Source: Phocaeicola coprophilus DSM 18228 = JCM 13818 (lineage in GTDB: Bacteria > Bacteroidota > Bacteroidia > Bacteroidales > Bacteroidaceae). From it: a stretch of DNA of 64,000 bases. This document shows, piece by piece, positions 53,420 through 63,047 of this stretch (position 1 is the stretch's first letter; every line of letters begins with the position of its first letter). The notes under the pieces were generated by a model. It had not been told where the DNA came from, did not search any database, and saw nothing but the letters and a program-made list of their open reading frames with translations. The position numbers and the translations under genes are program-made. The stretch covers positions 83,208-147,207 of the forward strand of contig NZ_EQ973651.1 of assembly GCF_000157915.1 (NCBI RefSeq), given 5' to 3'.

Positions 53420-54415
53420 ATGGACTATATTGAATTGTTGGAAAAATATATGCAGGGGCTGACAACTCCTGAAGAAGAAAAGGCATTGCTTGATTGGATA
53501 CAGCATGATGGTGATGCTCGCAGTACTATTTCTGCGTTCTATGAAAAGCGATGGAAAGAAACACCGGATACCGGTGTCTCTGCCGAATTGCAATATAAGA
53601 TGTTGATGAATATAAAACAGAATATTTGTCAGCATGAAATAGAAAATCAATCGGCTGCAGGTAGAAAGATTGTATGGATGAATGTAATGAAGTATGCAGC
53701 TGCGATATTGGCTACAATGGTCGTTTCTGTATTTTCTGCTTATTATTTTTATTCCTCCGAAAGTGATGTGAAAAACTTTGTAGTTTATGCAGATAAAGGA
53801 CAGCGGAGTAATCTGGTATTGCCGGATGGTACAAAAGTATGGCTGAATTCAGATTCAAAGCTGGAATATGATAATACTTACGGTGTAAAAGAACGTAAGA
53901 TAAGATTGACAGGTGAAGCGTATTTTGAGGTTGCCAAGGATAAGGAACACCGTTTTCTGGTAAGTACCGGACTTATGGATGTTGAGGCTCTAGGTACTGC
54001 CTTTAATGTACAGTCTTATCCGAACGAAGATGAAATAACTACAACTTTGCTGGAAGGAAAGGTGAAAATTTCCACTCCCGGACAAGAGGCTATTCTGTTG
54101 CCCAATCAACAAGCCTGTTTTGGCAAAAGCAGTAATGGACTGAGTGTGATTGAAGTTGAAAATGCAAAATACTCCAATAGCTGGACAAAAGGTGAATTTG
54201 CTTTTAATGGAGCAACCCTGGAAGAAATAGCAAAGGAGCTGAGCCGTATGTACAATATGGAAATAAAGTTTGATTCTGACGAAATTAAAGAATATAATTT
54301 TTCGGGAGTCATTAAAAATAATAGTCTTACAAATGTGCTGGAGATTATTAGCCTGACTTCTCCGGTAGTTTATGAGGTAGTAAATGATTCAATAATACTA
54401 GATAAACAAAAATGA
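53420..54415 (+). CDS. FecR-type anti-sigma factor
   Basis: A 331-aa inner-membrane protein. The cytoplasmic N-terminal part (about 1-88) would bind the sigma factor, one membrane helix lies at about 92-112, and a periplasmic FecR domain (about 125-225, with LPDGTKVWLNSDSKLEY) is followed by the conserved C-terminal DUF4974 region. It relays the signal from the STN domain of the SusC protein to the ECF sigma factor. Confidence 0.92.
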   Translation: MDYIELLEKYMQGLTTPEEEKALLDWIQHDGDARSTISAFYEKRWKETPDTGVSAELQYKMLMNIKQNICQHEIENQSAAGRKIVWMNVMKYAAAILATMVVSVFSAYYFYSSESDVKNFVVYADKGQRSNLVLPDGTKVWLNSDSKLEYDNTYGVKERKIRLTGEAYFEVAKDKEHRFLVSTGLMDVEALGTAFNVQSYPNEDEITTTLLEGKVKISTPGQEAILLPNQQACFGKSSNGLSVIEVENAKYSNSWTKGEFAFNGATLEEIAKELSRMYNMEIKFDSDEIKEYNFSGVIKNNSLTNVLEIISLTSPVVYEVVNDSIILDKQK

Positions 54416-54469
54416 TTTAAATTATTAATCTTATTGAGAAATGAAAGCACAGGAAGGACCTTAAAAAGA

Positions 54470-54501
54470 ATGAGGATGTATCCGTTCTGACACATCCTCA
54501 T
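54470..54501 (+). terminator. Perfect 10-bp hairpin before susC
   Basis: ATGAGGATGT (54,470-54,479) pairs with ACATCCTCAT (54,492-54,501) with a 12-nt loop. It lies about 55 nt after the FecR stop. No T-run follows, so it may be a weak terminator or a structured leader of susC. Confidence 0.6.
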
Positions 54502-54608
54502 CGTAAGTAAAGAGATTTAGTAAAATCAGATAAATAAAAGATTGGATTACTTGGCGGTTTCTTTTCTTTTATATAAACTGATTTTGCTTGTAAAATTACG
54601 TATAACTA

Positions 54609-57600
54609 ATGAAAACACATTCAAAAAGCATGAAAAATGTAAGTAATTTCAAGCATTATTTATCAAAGTCTTGCTTATTGAGCATTATGCTTGCTGCAAG
54701 CCTTAATTCTTACTCACAAATAACGCTAAACGTAAACGGCAGTTCTGTTAAATCTGTGATTCATCAGATTGAGAAGCAGTCAGAGTATCGTTTCTTTTAT
54801 GACAATAATTTGTCTGGACTGTCTAAGAAAGTGAATATCAATGTGAAAGACCAGCCGATTGATGAGGTACTGAATACAATTTGTAGTCAGGCTGGTATAG
54901 CTTATACAATAAAGGGTGATAAGCAGGTTGTTATCCATTCTGATAAAGCAGATGTTGCCCAGCAGTCTGTTACAAAGAAAATTACAGGTATTGTAAGTGA
55001 TGAGCAGGGAATGCCTATTATCGGAGCGAATATCAGAGTCAAGGGTACAACCGTAGGAACAATTACGGATCTGGATGGTAAGTTTGCATTGGATGTCAAT
55101 TCAGATGTTTCGATTCTGGAGATTTCCTATATTGGTTATAAAACTCAAAATGTCTCATTTAAAGGTAAAACTGATATCGCGGTAGTTCTGAAGGAAGATT
55201 CTGAAATTCTTGATGAAGTCGTTGTTGTCGGATATGGTTCTACAACCAAAAGAGCGATGGTCGCATCTGTTTCTTCTGTTAAGACTGAAGAAATAGGAGA
55301 TTTGCCTGTTTCCAATATTACCCAGGGTATGGCTGGTAGAGCTGCCGGTCTGATTGTTCAGGGTGCAGGTGGTGGTATTGACAAGACACCTACTATCAGT
55401 ATTCGTGGTGGAGGAACTCCTCTGGTCGTTATTGATGGTGTTATCAGAAATTATGATGACTTTGTACTCTTGTCTCCTGATGATATTGAAGCTTTGTCTG
55501 TTTTGAAGGATGCATCGGCAACTGCAGTGTATGGTTCGCGTGCAGCAGATGGTATTATTCAGGTTACGACCAAAAAGGGTAAGGAAGGCAAACCACGTAT
55601 TGATTATTCATTCAACTATAGTATAGCACAACCGGCCAACTGGGCTGAACCTTTGGATTCATGGACTCGTGCTGAATATGCCAATATCGCCAAACGCAAT
55701 GACGGGCTTCCTGATGCGTTTAGTGAAGACCGCATTCAAAAGATGAAAGACGGATCGGATCCTATTCAGAATAATAATACGAACTGGAGAGACCTGGTTT
55801 TGCGCGAATTTGCTCCGCAGTCCAAACATCAGGTAACAATGACTGGCGGTACAGATATTAATAACTATTATATGAGTCTTGGTCATATAAATCAGGGATC
55901 ATTGTATGAAAACAACAGTTATAATATGCAGCGTACCAATTTCCGCCTCAGTCAGAGTTCTTTAATAAAGACTATCGGTCTGAAAGTAACTACGACTCTG
56001 GATGGATATATCAAGAAAACAACGCATCCGTATACTTCCACCAGCGATGGTCCTTATTATGTTTTCAGTCATATTCAAAATAAATCACCTCTGATCCCTG
56101 GTGTCAATAAGTATGGCTTACCCTATAATGTAAATGATAACCCTGTTGCAGAAATTGCAGATGATGCAGGATATAATAATGAAGACAGAAAACTGATTAA
56201 TGGTAATTTGCAATTTGAATGGGCTGTACCCTGGGTTGACGGATTGAAATTGCGTGCTGCAGGAAACTACAGATATGCAATGGTAGCTAATAAAAAGTGG
56301 AGAAAAGATTCTGCAAAATATAATTATGATTCAGAAGAGCCGATATATAGTGCAAAACCATTATTCTATAATTCAACGAATTATGGACATACATATACAC
56401 TTCAGTTCTTTGCCAACTATGACAAGACATTCGGTAAACATTCTATCTCGTTGTTAGGAGGTTATGAAGCAACTTATGGCTTTGCAAGTACATACTGGGT
56501 TCAACGTGAAAACTATGATTTCCCGATAGATCAGATTAATCCGGGTCCGGAAAGTTCACAGAAAAACGGTGGTAGTGAAGGTGAAAACGGGCGTGCAGGC
56601 TTTATCGGACAAATAAAGTATAATTACAATAATAAATACTTTGTTGAAGGAAGTATCCGTTATGACGGTTCTGATAATTTCCCGAAAAACCGCCGCTGGG
56701 GAACTTTTTACTCTGGTTCGGTAGGATGGAGCATTGCTGACGAAGCTTTCATGGAAGATTTGGTTGAGAAAGATGTTTTCAACCAGTTGAAGTTGCGTGC
56801 ATCTTATGGACAGGTTGGTCTGGATAACTGGGGAAGTGATACTGATGTTTTTCATATTGGACGATTTGAATATATGAGTTCTTACAACTTGAACAATCAG
56901 GCCTGGGTCTTAAATGGTGCTTATGTACCTGGTTTTTCAGAAGGAGATATTCCTTCCTCTGATATATCATGGTTTACAACAGATCAGTTTGATATGGGTA
57001 TTGATTTCTCTTCTTTAAAAAATAGATTATATGGTTCTATCGACTATTTCTATTACAAGACAAAAGGATTCTTATATGCTCCTAATCAAATTGATGTAGG
57101 TTATACAGCACCGCTGGGTATGTCCTTGCCGAGAGTTTCAACAAATGGTGAACATAGAAGAGCCGGTTTTGACTTTACTTTGGGCTGGAGAGATAATATT
57201 GGTAAATTCTCTTATGACATCTCTGCTAACTTTACTAAGTTTGATCAGTTGTGGGCAAACAATCCGTCTGAATCAGTAAGTGATTTGATGAATCCCTACA
57301 AACGTGCTACTCAGCAAACCGGATATTATGGAAACTTATATGAATGTTTAGGTTTCTATAAAGATGCACAGGATGTTTATAACAGTGTCAAGCGTTTAGG
57401 CTCTTATGATCTGACTGCTGGAGACTTGAAATATTCGGACTTCAATGGTGATGGTAAGATTGACGACTCAGATATGGTACGTACTGGAAAAAGCAGTTTC
57501 CCGAGAGGTAACTATGGTATTAATATTAAATTACAGTACGAAGGATTCTTCCTGTCAGCTTTGTTCCAGGGAGCTACCAGATTTGATATGTATTTGACCG

Positions 57601-57998
57601 GTACAGCTCAGATGAATGGTGGTCAAGCAGGTGAATTACCTGTTATTTATGATTATCATACCGACTTCTGGACACCGGATAATACGGATGCAAAATATCC
57701 CCGTTTGATGTCAAGCGCAGGTCTTAATGGAAACAATAATTATGTTTCAAGTAGTTTCTGGCTGATAAACGGTGCTTACCTTCGTATGAAAGATTTTTCA
57801 TTTGGATATGACTTTAAACACTCGTTGTTGAAGGATGTAAATTGGTTGTCGAAAGCATCACTGGCTATTTCCGGTCAGAACTTATTTACTATATCTGAGG
57901 CGACAAAATATGGTCTTGACCCGGAAAATGCATCTGTTGAGCATTACGGATATCCCAATGAGAGAATTTTTGCAGTTAGTTTGAATTTAGGATTTTAA
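54609..57998 (+). CDS. susC: SusC/RagA-type TonB-dependent transporter with STN signalling domain
   Basis: A 1,129-aa outer-membrane transporter. A signal peptide (about 1-36, ending NSYSQ) is followed by a secretin/TonB short N-terminal (STN) domain (about 38-105), a carboxypeptidase-like domain (about 125-200), a TonB box (DEVVVVGYG, about 207-215) and a plug with SVLKDASATAVYGSRA, then the beta-barrel. A calcium-type loop DFNGDGKIDDSDM lies in the C-terminal third. The STN domain shows that it signals to FecR and the ECF sigma factor on substrate binding. Confidence 0.93.
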   Translation: MKTHSKSMKNVSNFKHYLSKSCLLSIMLAASLNSYSQITLNVNGSSVKSVIHQIEKQSEYRFFYDNNLSGLSKKVNINVKDQPIDEVLNTICSQAGIAYTIKGDKQVVIHSDKADVAQQSVTKKITGIVSDEQGMPIIGANIRVKGTTVGTITDLDGKFALDVNSDVSILEISYIGYKTQNVSFKGKTDIAVVLKEDSEILDEVVVVGYGSTTKRAMVASVSSVKTEEIGDLPVSNITQGMAGRAAGLIVQGAGGGIDKTPTISIRGGGTPLVVIDGVIRNYDDFVLLSPDDIEALSVLKDASATAVYGSRAADGIIQVTTKKGKEGKPRIDYSFNYSIAQPANWAEPLDSWTRAEYANIAKRNDGLPDAFSEDRIQKMKDGSDPIQNNNTNWRDLVLREFAPQSKHQVTMTGGTDINNYYMSLGHINQGSLYENNSYNMQRTNFRLSQSSLIKTIGLKVTTTLDGYIKKTTHPYTSTSDGPYYVFSHIQNKSPLIPGVNKYGLPYNVNDNPVAEIADDAGYNNEDRKLINGNLQFEWAVPWVDGLKLRAAGNYRYAMVANKKWRKDSAKYNYDSEEPIYSAKPLFYNSTNYGHTYTLQFFANYDKTFGKHSISLLGGYEATYGFASTYWVQRENYDFPIDQINPGPESSQKNGGSEGENGRAGFIGQIKYNYNNKYFVEGSIRYDGSDNFPKNRRWGTFYSGSVGWSIADEAFMEDLVEKDVFNQLKLRASYGQVGLDNWGSDTDVFHIGRFEYMSSYNLNNQAWVLNGAYVPGFSEGDIPSSDISWFTTDQFDMGIDFSSLKNRLYGSIDYFYYKTKGFLYAPNQIDVGYTAPLGMSLPRVSTNGEHRRAGFDFTLGWRDNIGKFSYDISANFTKFDQLWANNPSESVSDLMNPYKRATQQTGYYGNLYECLGFYKDAQDVYNSVKRLGSYDLTAGDLKYSDFNGDGKIDDSDMVRTGKSSFPRGNYGINIKLQYEGFFLSALFQGATRFDMYLTGTAQMNGGQAGELPVIYDYHTDFWTPDNTDAKYPRLMSSAGLNGNNNYVSSSFWLINGAYLRMKDFSFGYDFKHSLLKDVNWLSKASLAISGQNLFTISEATKYGLDPENASVEHYGYPNERIFAVSLNLGF

Positions 57999-58009
57999 AG
58001 CGTAATATA

Positions 58010-59941
58010 ATGAAAAACAATATATATACAGGTCTTTTTTGCATGGGAATTGCTTTTTCTGGAGTATTGTCATCATGTGATGTAATGGATACAAAGCCAT
58101 TCGAAAGCTATAGTGAAGATTTGGTATGGGGAAGCTATGAAACGGCTGAGGCTTTTGTTATACAGACATATAATAACACCATAGCAAATTTTTCCGGAAA
58201 TTCTGCTGCCTGGGAAGTATTGACTCCTAATGGTGCATATTGTGATCAGGTTGGTAACTCTATAAATACTGTAGCTACTGAAACAGGTATTGATGCGTAT
58301 TCAGATTATGGTTTTGGACGTTTTGGTGAGCAACGTAGCTGTAATATGATTCTGGAGAAAGTTGCAAGCTCCAATTTATCTGAAGAGCAGAAAAAGCAGT
58401 TGATAGCTGAAGGTCATTTCTTGAGAGGAGTATTATATTTCGATATGACCCGAAAGATGGGACGCTTTGTGCCTATTACACGAGTTCTTTCTGTGGATGA
58501 TACGGAAGCTTTTCAGACTCCATTGACTGAGAGTGTCAATAAGAGTTATGAACTGGTTCTGGATGATTTGAATAAAGCTGTTGAGGGATTGCCGGAAACT
58601 TCTGAAAGTGGACGTGCCAATAAATATGTAGCTTTAGCCTTGAGAAGCCGTGCTGCTTTGCAAGCTTATGCTTATACAAAAAACGAGCAGTATTTGGATT
58701 TGGCTATTTCTTCTGCCAATGATGTCATTAATTCAGGAAAATATACTCTGACTGAGAATTATGGAGGAATGTTTAATGATGAGTCTCCAGAGGATCCTGA
58801 AATAATTATGGGACGTTATTATCTGGATAAAGATGCTACAGTGGGAAGTTTTAATGAGATGATAAATGTTATGCCTAATCTTCCTATTGATGAACTTCAA
58901 AAGGGTAGCGCCGATGGAACTACTACTTTTGATGAAAAGAAAACATTTGACGGATGGGGATCATATTGGCCGACTCAGGATCTTGTTGATCAGTATCTGG
59001 TCATTGATGAAAAAACAGGGGAAGCAAAGTCGTGGTATGAATCTTCTCAGATACTTGACAACGTAGATTTTCTCAGTACTTCAGGATTGAGCGAGGGTTC
59101 AATAGAAACTTTTACTCGATTTGACGGTGAAAAAAGACATATACCTACAGCCGTAGACCTTATAACAGGCCGTGAAGATTATCCGCTGTTTACGTATAAT
59201 CTGAAAGTTAAAGATGGATGTACACGCGATATCAGTGATCTGATGTATTCTAACCGTGATAAACGAATGGATGCTACAATTGTTCGTGACAAGACGGAAT
59301 GGCAGAAAGAATATATAGAGACAAATATGGGAGGTAGTGCATCTCAGGGTATACGTTCTAAGGAAGATGGTGGCTGGTATACGACAACGACTGGTTATTA
59401 CTGGCGTAAGTATACCGTATTGGTTGATCCGAGAGTTTATGTTTCTAACAAGATTAATTTCCATTATGTGATAGCTCGTTTGGGTGAAATGTATATGAAT
59501 CTTGCAGAAGCATATTTGCTGAAAGGGGATGTAGCCAATGCCGTTACAGCATTGAATGCAACACGTGTTAAGCATGGAGGGCTTCCTGCTTCTCAGGCAT
59601 CCACACTTGAAGAAGCCTGGAAAGACTATATTCGTGAAAGACGTGTTGAAATGGCTTATGAAGAGGCTGATATCTATTTCAGTTATTTGAGATGGGGTAA
59701 ATATGGTTCTTATAGTAATTATGGACGTAATGCTGGAGATGTCATTAAAGATCTGAATGCCCCTGTTTATAAGATTTCAATATCAAGTGATAGAAAATCT
59801 GCCTGCATTGGTCAGTTGACATTGCTTAATAGCTGGAACCGTAAGTTTACAACAAAACGCTATTTGTTCCCTATACCGCAAGGACAAATTGACACGCGTA
59901 CAGCAGCGGGAATTATTGATAAACAAAATGAAGGATGGTAA
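58010..59941 (+). CDS. susD: SusD/RagB-type glycan-binding lipoprotein
   Basis: A 643-aa surface lipoprotein with lipobox LSSC (Cys23). Typical SusD features: an N-terminal helical part and a late AEAYLLKGDVANAVTALNATR motif. It starts 11 nt after SusC, forming the lid of the SusCD importer. The protein binds the oligosaccharide and hands it to SusC. Confidence 0.93.
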   Translation: MKNNIYTGLFCMGIAFSGVLSSCDVMDTKPFESYSEDLVWGSYETAEAFVIQTYNNTIANFSGNSAAWEVLTPNGAYCDQVGNSINTVATETGIDAYSDYGFGRFGEQRSCNMILEKVASSNLSEEQKKQLIAEGHFLRGVLYFDMTRKMGRFVPITRVLSVDDTEAFQTPLTESVNKSYELVLDDLNKAVEGLPETSESGRANKYVALALRSRAALQAYAYTKNEQYLDLAISSANDVINSGKYTLTENYGGMFNDESPEDPEIIMGRYYLDKDATVGSFNEMINVMPNLPIDELQKGSADGTTTFDEKKTFDGWGSYWPTQDLVDQYLVIDEKTGEAKSWYESSQILDNVDFLSTSGLSEGSIETFTRFDGEKRHIPTAVDLITGREDYPLFTYNLKVKDGCTRDISDLMYSNRDKRMDATIVRDKTEWQKEYIETNMGGSASQGIRSKEDGGWYTTTTGYYWRKYTVLVDPRVYVSNKINFHYVIARLGEMYMNLAEAYLLKGDVANAVTALNATRVKHGGLPASQASTLEEAWKDYIRERRVEMAYEEADIYFSYLRWGKYGSYSNYGRNAGDVIKDLNAPVYKISISSDRKSACIGQLTLLNSWNRKFTTKRYLFPIPQGQIDTRTAAGIIDKQNEGW

Positions 59942-59955
59942 TTAAATTTTTATTT

Positions 59956-60423
59956 ATGAAAAAGATATTATATTGTTTGACTTTAGTTTTTTCGGCTTTA
60001 CTGTTTTCGTCATGTTTAAAAGGTGGTCTTGAAGATCTGCCAGAGTATGAAGATGCAGAAATTACTTCTGTCAGCGCAGTGCGTTATCGGTATATGACAG
60101 ATGAAAAGTCACCAGCTTCCGGTGAATATCTGGTGAAAGAAGTTGATTTGACTTTTGATGCAGATATTGATAGTGAATCTGGCAGTGTAAAGATAAAAGT
60201 TTCAGTCCCAAGTGAATTTCCCGCAGGAGAACTGGGCAATCTGTCAACCTCTAACCTGGTTGTAGCGGTTTCTATTTCTACTGCAGCTCGTATGAGCCCT
60301 GTTGGAGATTCTTCTCAATTAGGTGTACCTGCAGATTGGAGTAAGTTAAATCGTTATGTAGTTCAGGCTGCAAATGGAAATAAAAAGGATTGGACTATAG
60401 AAATTGTTGAATTTAACAAATAA
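59956..60423 (+). CDS. Small surface lipoprotein of the glycan locus (DUF5018-like)
   Basis: About 155 aa from the ATG at 59,956 (the frame extends to 59,935 and would overlap SusD). The lipobox FSSC gives the lipidated Cys at about 20. The rest is beta-rich with a C-terminal immunoglobulin-like end (NRYVVQAANGNKKDWTIEI), similar to the small DUF5018-type glycan-binding lipoproteins next to SusD. It probably helps capture the substrate on the surface. Confidence 0.65.
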   Translation: MKKILYCLTLVFSALLFSSCLKGGLEDLPEYEDAEITSVSAVRYRYMTDEKSPASGEYLVKEVDLTFDADIDSESGSVKIKVSVPSEFPAGELGNLSTSNLVVAVSISTAARMSPVGDSSQLGVPADWSKLNRYVVQAANGNKKDWTIEIVEFNK

Positions 60424-60440
60424 ATAGGATTTTGATCTAA

Positions 60441-60477
60441 AGCAGCCTGGATATTTAATTTCCCGGCTGCTTTTTTA
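60441..60477 (+). terminator. Intrinsic terminator before the GH89 gene
   Basis: AGCAGCC (60,441-60,447) pairs perfectly with GGCTGCT (60,465-60,471), followed by six Ts. The T-run touches the first possible ATG of the GH89 gene (60,478), which favours the second ATG (60,490) as the start and suggests partial termination between the importer genes and the enzyme. Confidence 0.8.
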
Positions 60478-60489
60478 ATGCTGATACGT

Positions 60490-62991
60490 ATGAATAGATG
60501 GCTTGTTTTGTTTTGTCTTATCAATATATTTACGGCTACAGCCCGAAAGACTGATGAGGCTTTTCGTGTGCTCCAGCGTGTAAGTAAGCAGTCTTCTGTT
60601 CCGGTGAAGCTGGAATTGAAGAAAGGAGTCGGAAACATGTATTATGAATATTCCGTAAAGGATGGAATTTTGCATTTGAAAGGATCGGACAATGTATCTC
60701 TTTGCCGGGGATTTTATGATTATGTCAAGACTCACCGTCTGGGCATGTATACCTGGAGCGGCAATAATATCCGTCTTCCGGAAGAATTGCCTGCTGCTTC
60801 TTCCGTCAGGGTAGAGTCTCCTTTCCGTAATCATTATTATTTTAATGTCTGTACTTATGGCTACACGATGCCTTATTGGGATTGGGCACGCTGGGAACAG
60901 GAAATCGACTGGATGGCTCTTCATGGCATCAATATGCCGCTGGCCCTGGTTGGCTATGAAGCCATTCTTGCCCGTGTCTGGCAAAAGATGGGACTGACGG
61001 AAGAGGAGATAAACAGTTATTTTGTCGGTCCGGCACACCTGCCCTGGATGCGTATGGGTAATGTGAGCGGGATAGACGGCCCTTTGAATCCGGACTGGCA
61101 TGCCGGTCAGCTGGCTCTTCAGCATAAGATCCTCGACCGGATGCGTGCTTTGGGTATGAAGCCGATTTGTCCGGGCTTCCCCGGTTTCATACCGGAAGCA
61201 TTTAAGCGGATCTATCCGGATCTTCATATTGTTGAAACCCATTGGGGAGGTGCCTTCCATAATTGGATGATTTCTCCCACAGAGCCTTTGTTCGCAAAGA
61301 TTTCTGAGGCGTTCATCAAGGAATGGGAGAAAGAGTTCGGTAAATGTGACTATTACCTGGTAGACAGTTTCAATGAGATGGACATACCTTTCCCGGAGAA
61401 GGGAAATCCTGCCCGCTATGAAATGGCAGCTTCTTATGGTGAGAAGGTTTATAGTTCCATAAAGCGTGCCAATAAGGATGCCGTGTGGGTTATGCAGGGC
61501 TGGATGTTCGGCTACCAGCGTCATATCTGGGACTACGAGACTCTGGGTGCTCTTGTGTCCCGGGTTCCCGATGATAAGATGCTGCTTCTGGACCTGGCCG
61601 TTGATTACAACAGGCATTTCTGGCATTCGGAAGTGAACTGGGAATATTACAAGGGATTCTACAACAAACAGTGGGTCTACAGTGTGATTCCCAATATGGG
61701 AGGAAAGACGGGAATGACGGGTGTTCTTGATTTCTATGCCAACGGTCATCTGGAAGCACTTTCTTCCTCCAACCGGGGAAATCTGGTAGCCCACGGACTG
61801 GCTCCCGAAGGAATTGAGAATAATGAAGTGCTTTATGAACTGGTGACTGATGCGGGCTGGAGTGACCACCGTATGGATGTACGTGACTGGTTGAAGCAGT
61901 ATAGCATCAATCGTTACGGCAAGGCTCCGGCTCAGTTGATGAAAGCCTGGGATTATCTCCTGAAGTCTGTATATGGAACGTTTACGGATCATCCCCGTTT
62001 CAACTGGCAGTTCCGGCCGGGTCTTGTCAAGAATGGTTCTATTAATATAAGTGATGATTATTTCAAGGGGCTTGAGTCTTTTGTTGCAGCATCCGAAGAA
62101 TTGAAGGACAGTCCTTATTACCTCACGGATCTTTGTGAAATGACAGCCCATTATCTTGGTAGTAAGGCAGAAATACTGACCAGACAGATTGATCAGGAAT
62201 ATTTGTTGGGAGATACGCTTCAGGCACATTTCCTCCAGAGTCGGTTTGAAACCTTCATGCTGGGGATGGACCGTATCTTATCCCAGCATCCTACTCTTCG
62301 TCTGGACCGTTGGGTGTCTTTTGCTTCGAAGGCAGCAAGAACGGAAGCACAGAGAAAACAGTATGAGATGAATGCCCGCCGTATCGTTACGGTCTGGGGA
62401 CCTCCCGTTGACGATTATTCCGCAAGAATGTGGAGTGGTCTGGTCGGTAGCTATTATCTTGGCCGGTGGAAAGAATATTATAAAGGCCGTGATAGCGGCA
62501 AATCGGCAGATTTATCTTCATGGGAACGTAAATGGGTTGAAGAGAATCGTGTTTATAAGAAGTGGAATTCAGATTTTGATCTTATAGATTTTTCTCGTAA
62601 AATGATAGGCTTGTCTCAGGATATTTCTTCTGCAGATTTGCTTTTGAACCGTCCTGCTATGATCGGTACCTGGAGTTTAGCCAGAAATTCTTCCAAAGAT
62701 TTATTGTTTAATATACCAGCCCGTATGCTTGTTGGGTTGAATGGTGTTTCATTGGAATGCCTGAAAGGTAAAGGAGATATAGAAGTTACCGGATTGGTTC
62801 TTGAGGCTGATGGTAAAGTTATATATTCTTCTTCAGATCGTGTTTTATCAGACGAGGGTATTCTGAACTTAAAGCTTGAAATTCCTGCTAATGTTACAGC
62901 AAATAACGGATGTGTATTGAAGTTAAAGATAAAATCCTCAACAGATAGTGCTGCCGGTATCGTTATTTGTGTCAATAAAAAACAGAGTTAG
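60490..62991 (+). CDS. GH89 alpha-N-acetylglucosaminidase
   Basis: About 833 aa from the ATG at 60,490 (an in-frame ATG at 60,478 overlaps the terminator). It has a signal peptide (about 1-18), an N-terminal alpha/beta domain, the NAGLU TIM-barrel and a helical C-terminal domain. Numbered from the upstream ATG, the acid/base candidate is Glu300 in VDSFNEMD and the nucleophile candidate is Glu444 in LAPEGIENNE, matching the two catalytic glutamates of GH89. It removes alpha-linked GlcNAc from host glycans, such as capped mucin O-glycans or heparan fragments. A small C-terminal beta domain follows the helical domain. Confidence 0.92.
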   Translation: MNRWLVLFCLINIFTATARKTDEAFRVLQRVSKQSSVPVKLELKKGVGNMYYEYSVKDGILHLKGSDNVSLCRGFYDYVKTHRLGMYTWSGNNIRLPEELPAASSVRVESPFRNHYYFNVCTYGYTMPYWDWARWEQEIDWMALHGINMPLALVGYEAILARVWQKMGLTEEEINSYFVGPAHLPWMRMGNVSGIDGPLNPDWHAGQLALQHKILDRMRALGMKPICPGFPGFIPEAFKRIYPDLHIVETHWGGAFHNWMISPTEPLFAKISEAFIKEWEKEFGKCDYYLVDSFNEMDIPFPEKGNPARYEMAASYGEKVYSSIKRANKDAVWVMQGWMFGYQRHIWDYETLGALVSRVPDDKMLLLDLAVDYNRHFWHSEVNWEYYKGFYNKQWVYSVIPNMGGKTGMTGVLDFYANGHLEALSSSNRGNLVAHGLAPEGIENNEVLYELVTDAGWSDHRMDVRDWLKQYSINRYGKAPAQLMKAWDYLLKSVYGTFTDHPRFNWQFRPGLVKNGSINISDDYFKGLESFVAASEELKDSPYYLTDLCEMTAHYLGSKAEILTRQIDQEYLLGDTLQAHFLQSRFETFMLGMDRILSQHPTLRLDRWVSFASKAARTEAQRKQYEMNARRIVTVWGPPVDDYSARMWSGLVGSYYLGRWKEYYKGRDSGKSADLSSWERKWVEENRVYKKWNSDFDLIDFSRKMIGLSQDISSADLLLNRPAMIGTWSLARNSSKDLLFNIPARMLVGLNGVSLECLKGKGDIEVTGLVLEADGKVIYSSSDRVLSDEGILNLKLEIPANVTANNGCVLKLKIKSSTDSAAGIVICVNKKQS

Positions 62992-63047
62992 TTTATAATT
63001 CATGGAATGATGCGTATGATAGTAGTAACTTTGTAATTGTAGTGTTT

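Noticed and set aside
60475..62229. Long open frame of 584 codons antisense to the GH89 gene
   Set aside because: It is a mirror of a strongly coding gene with recognisable GH89 motifs; the antisense translation shows no domain and no ribosome site.
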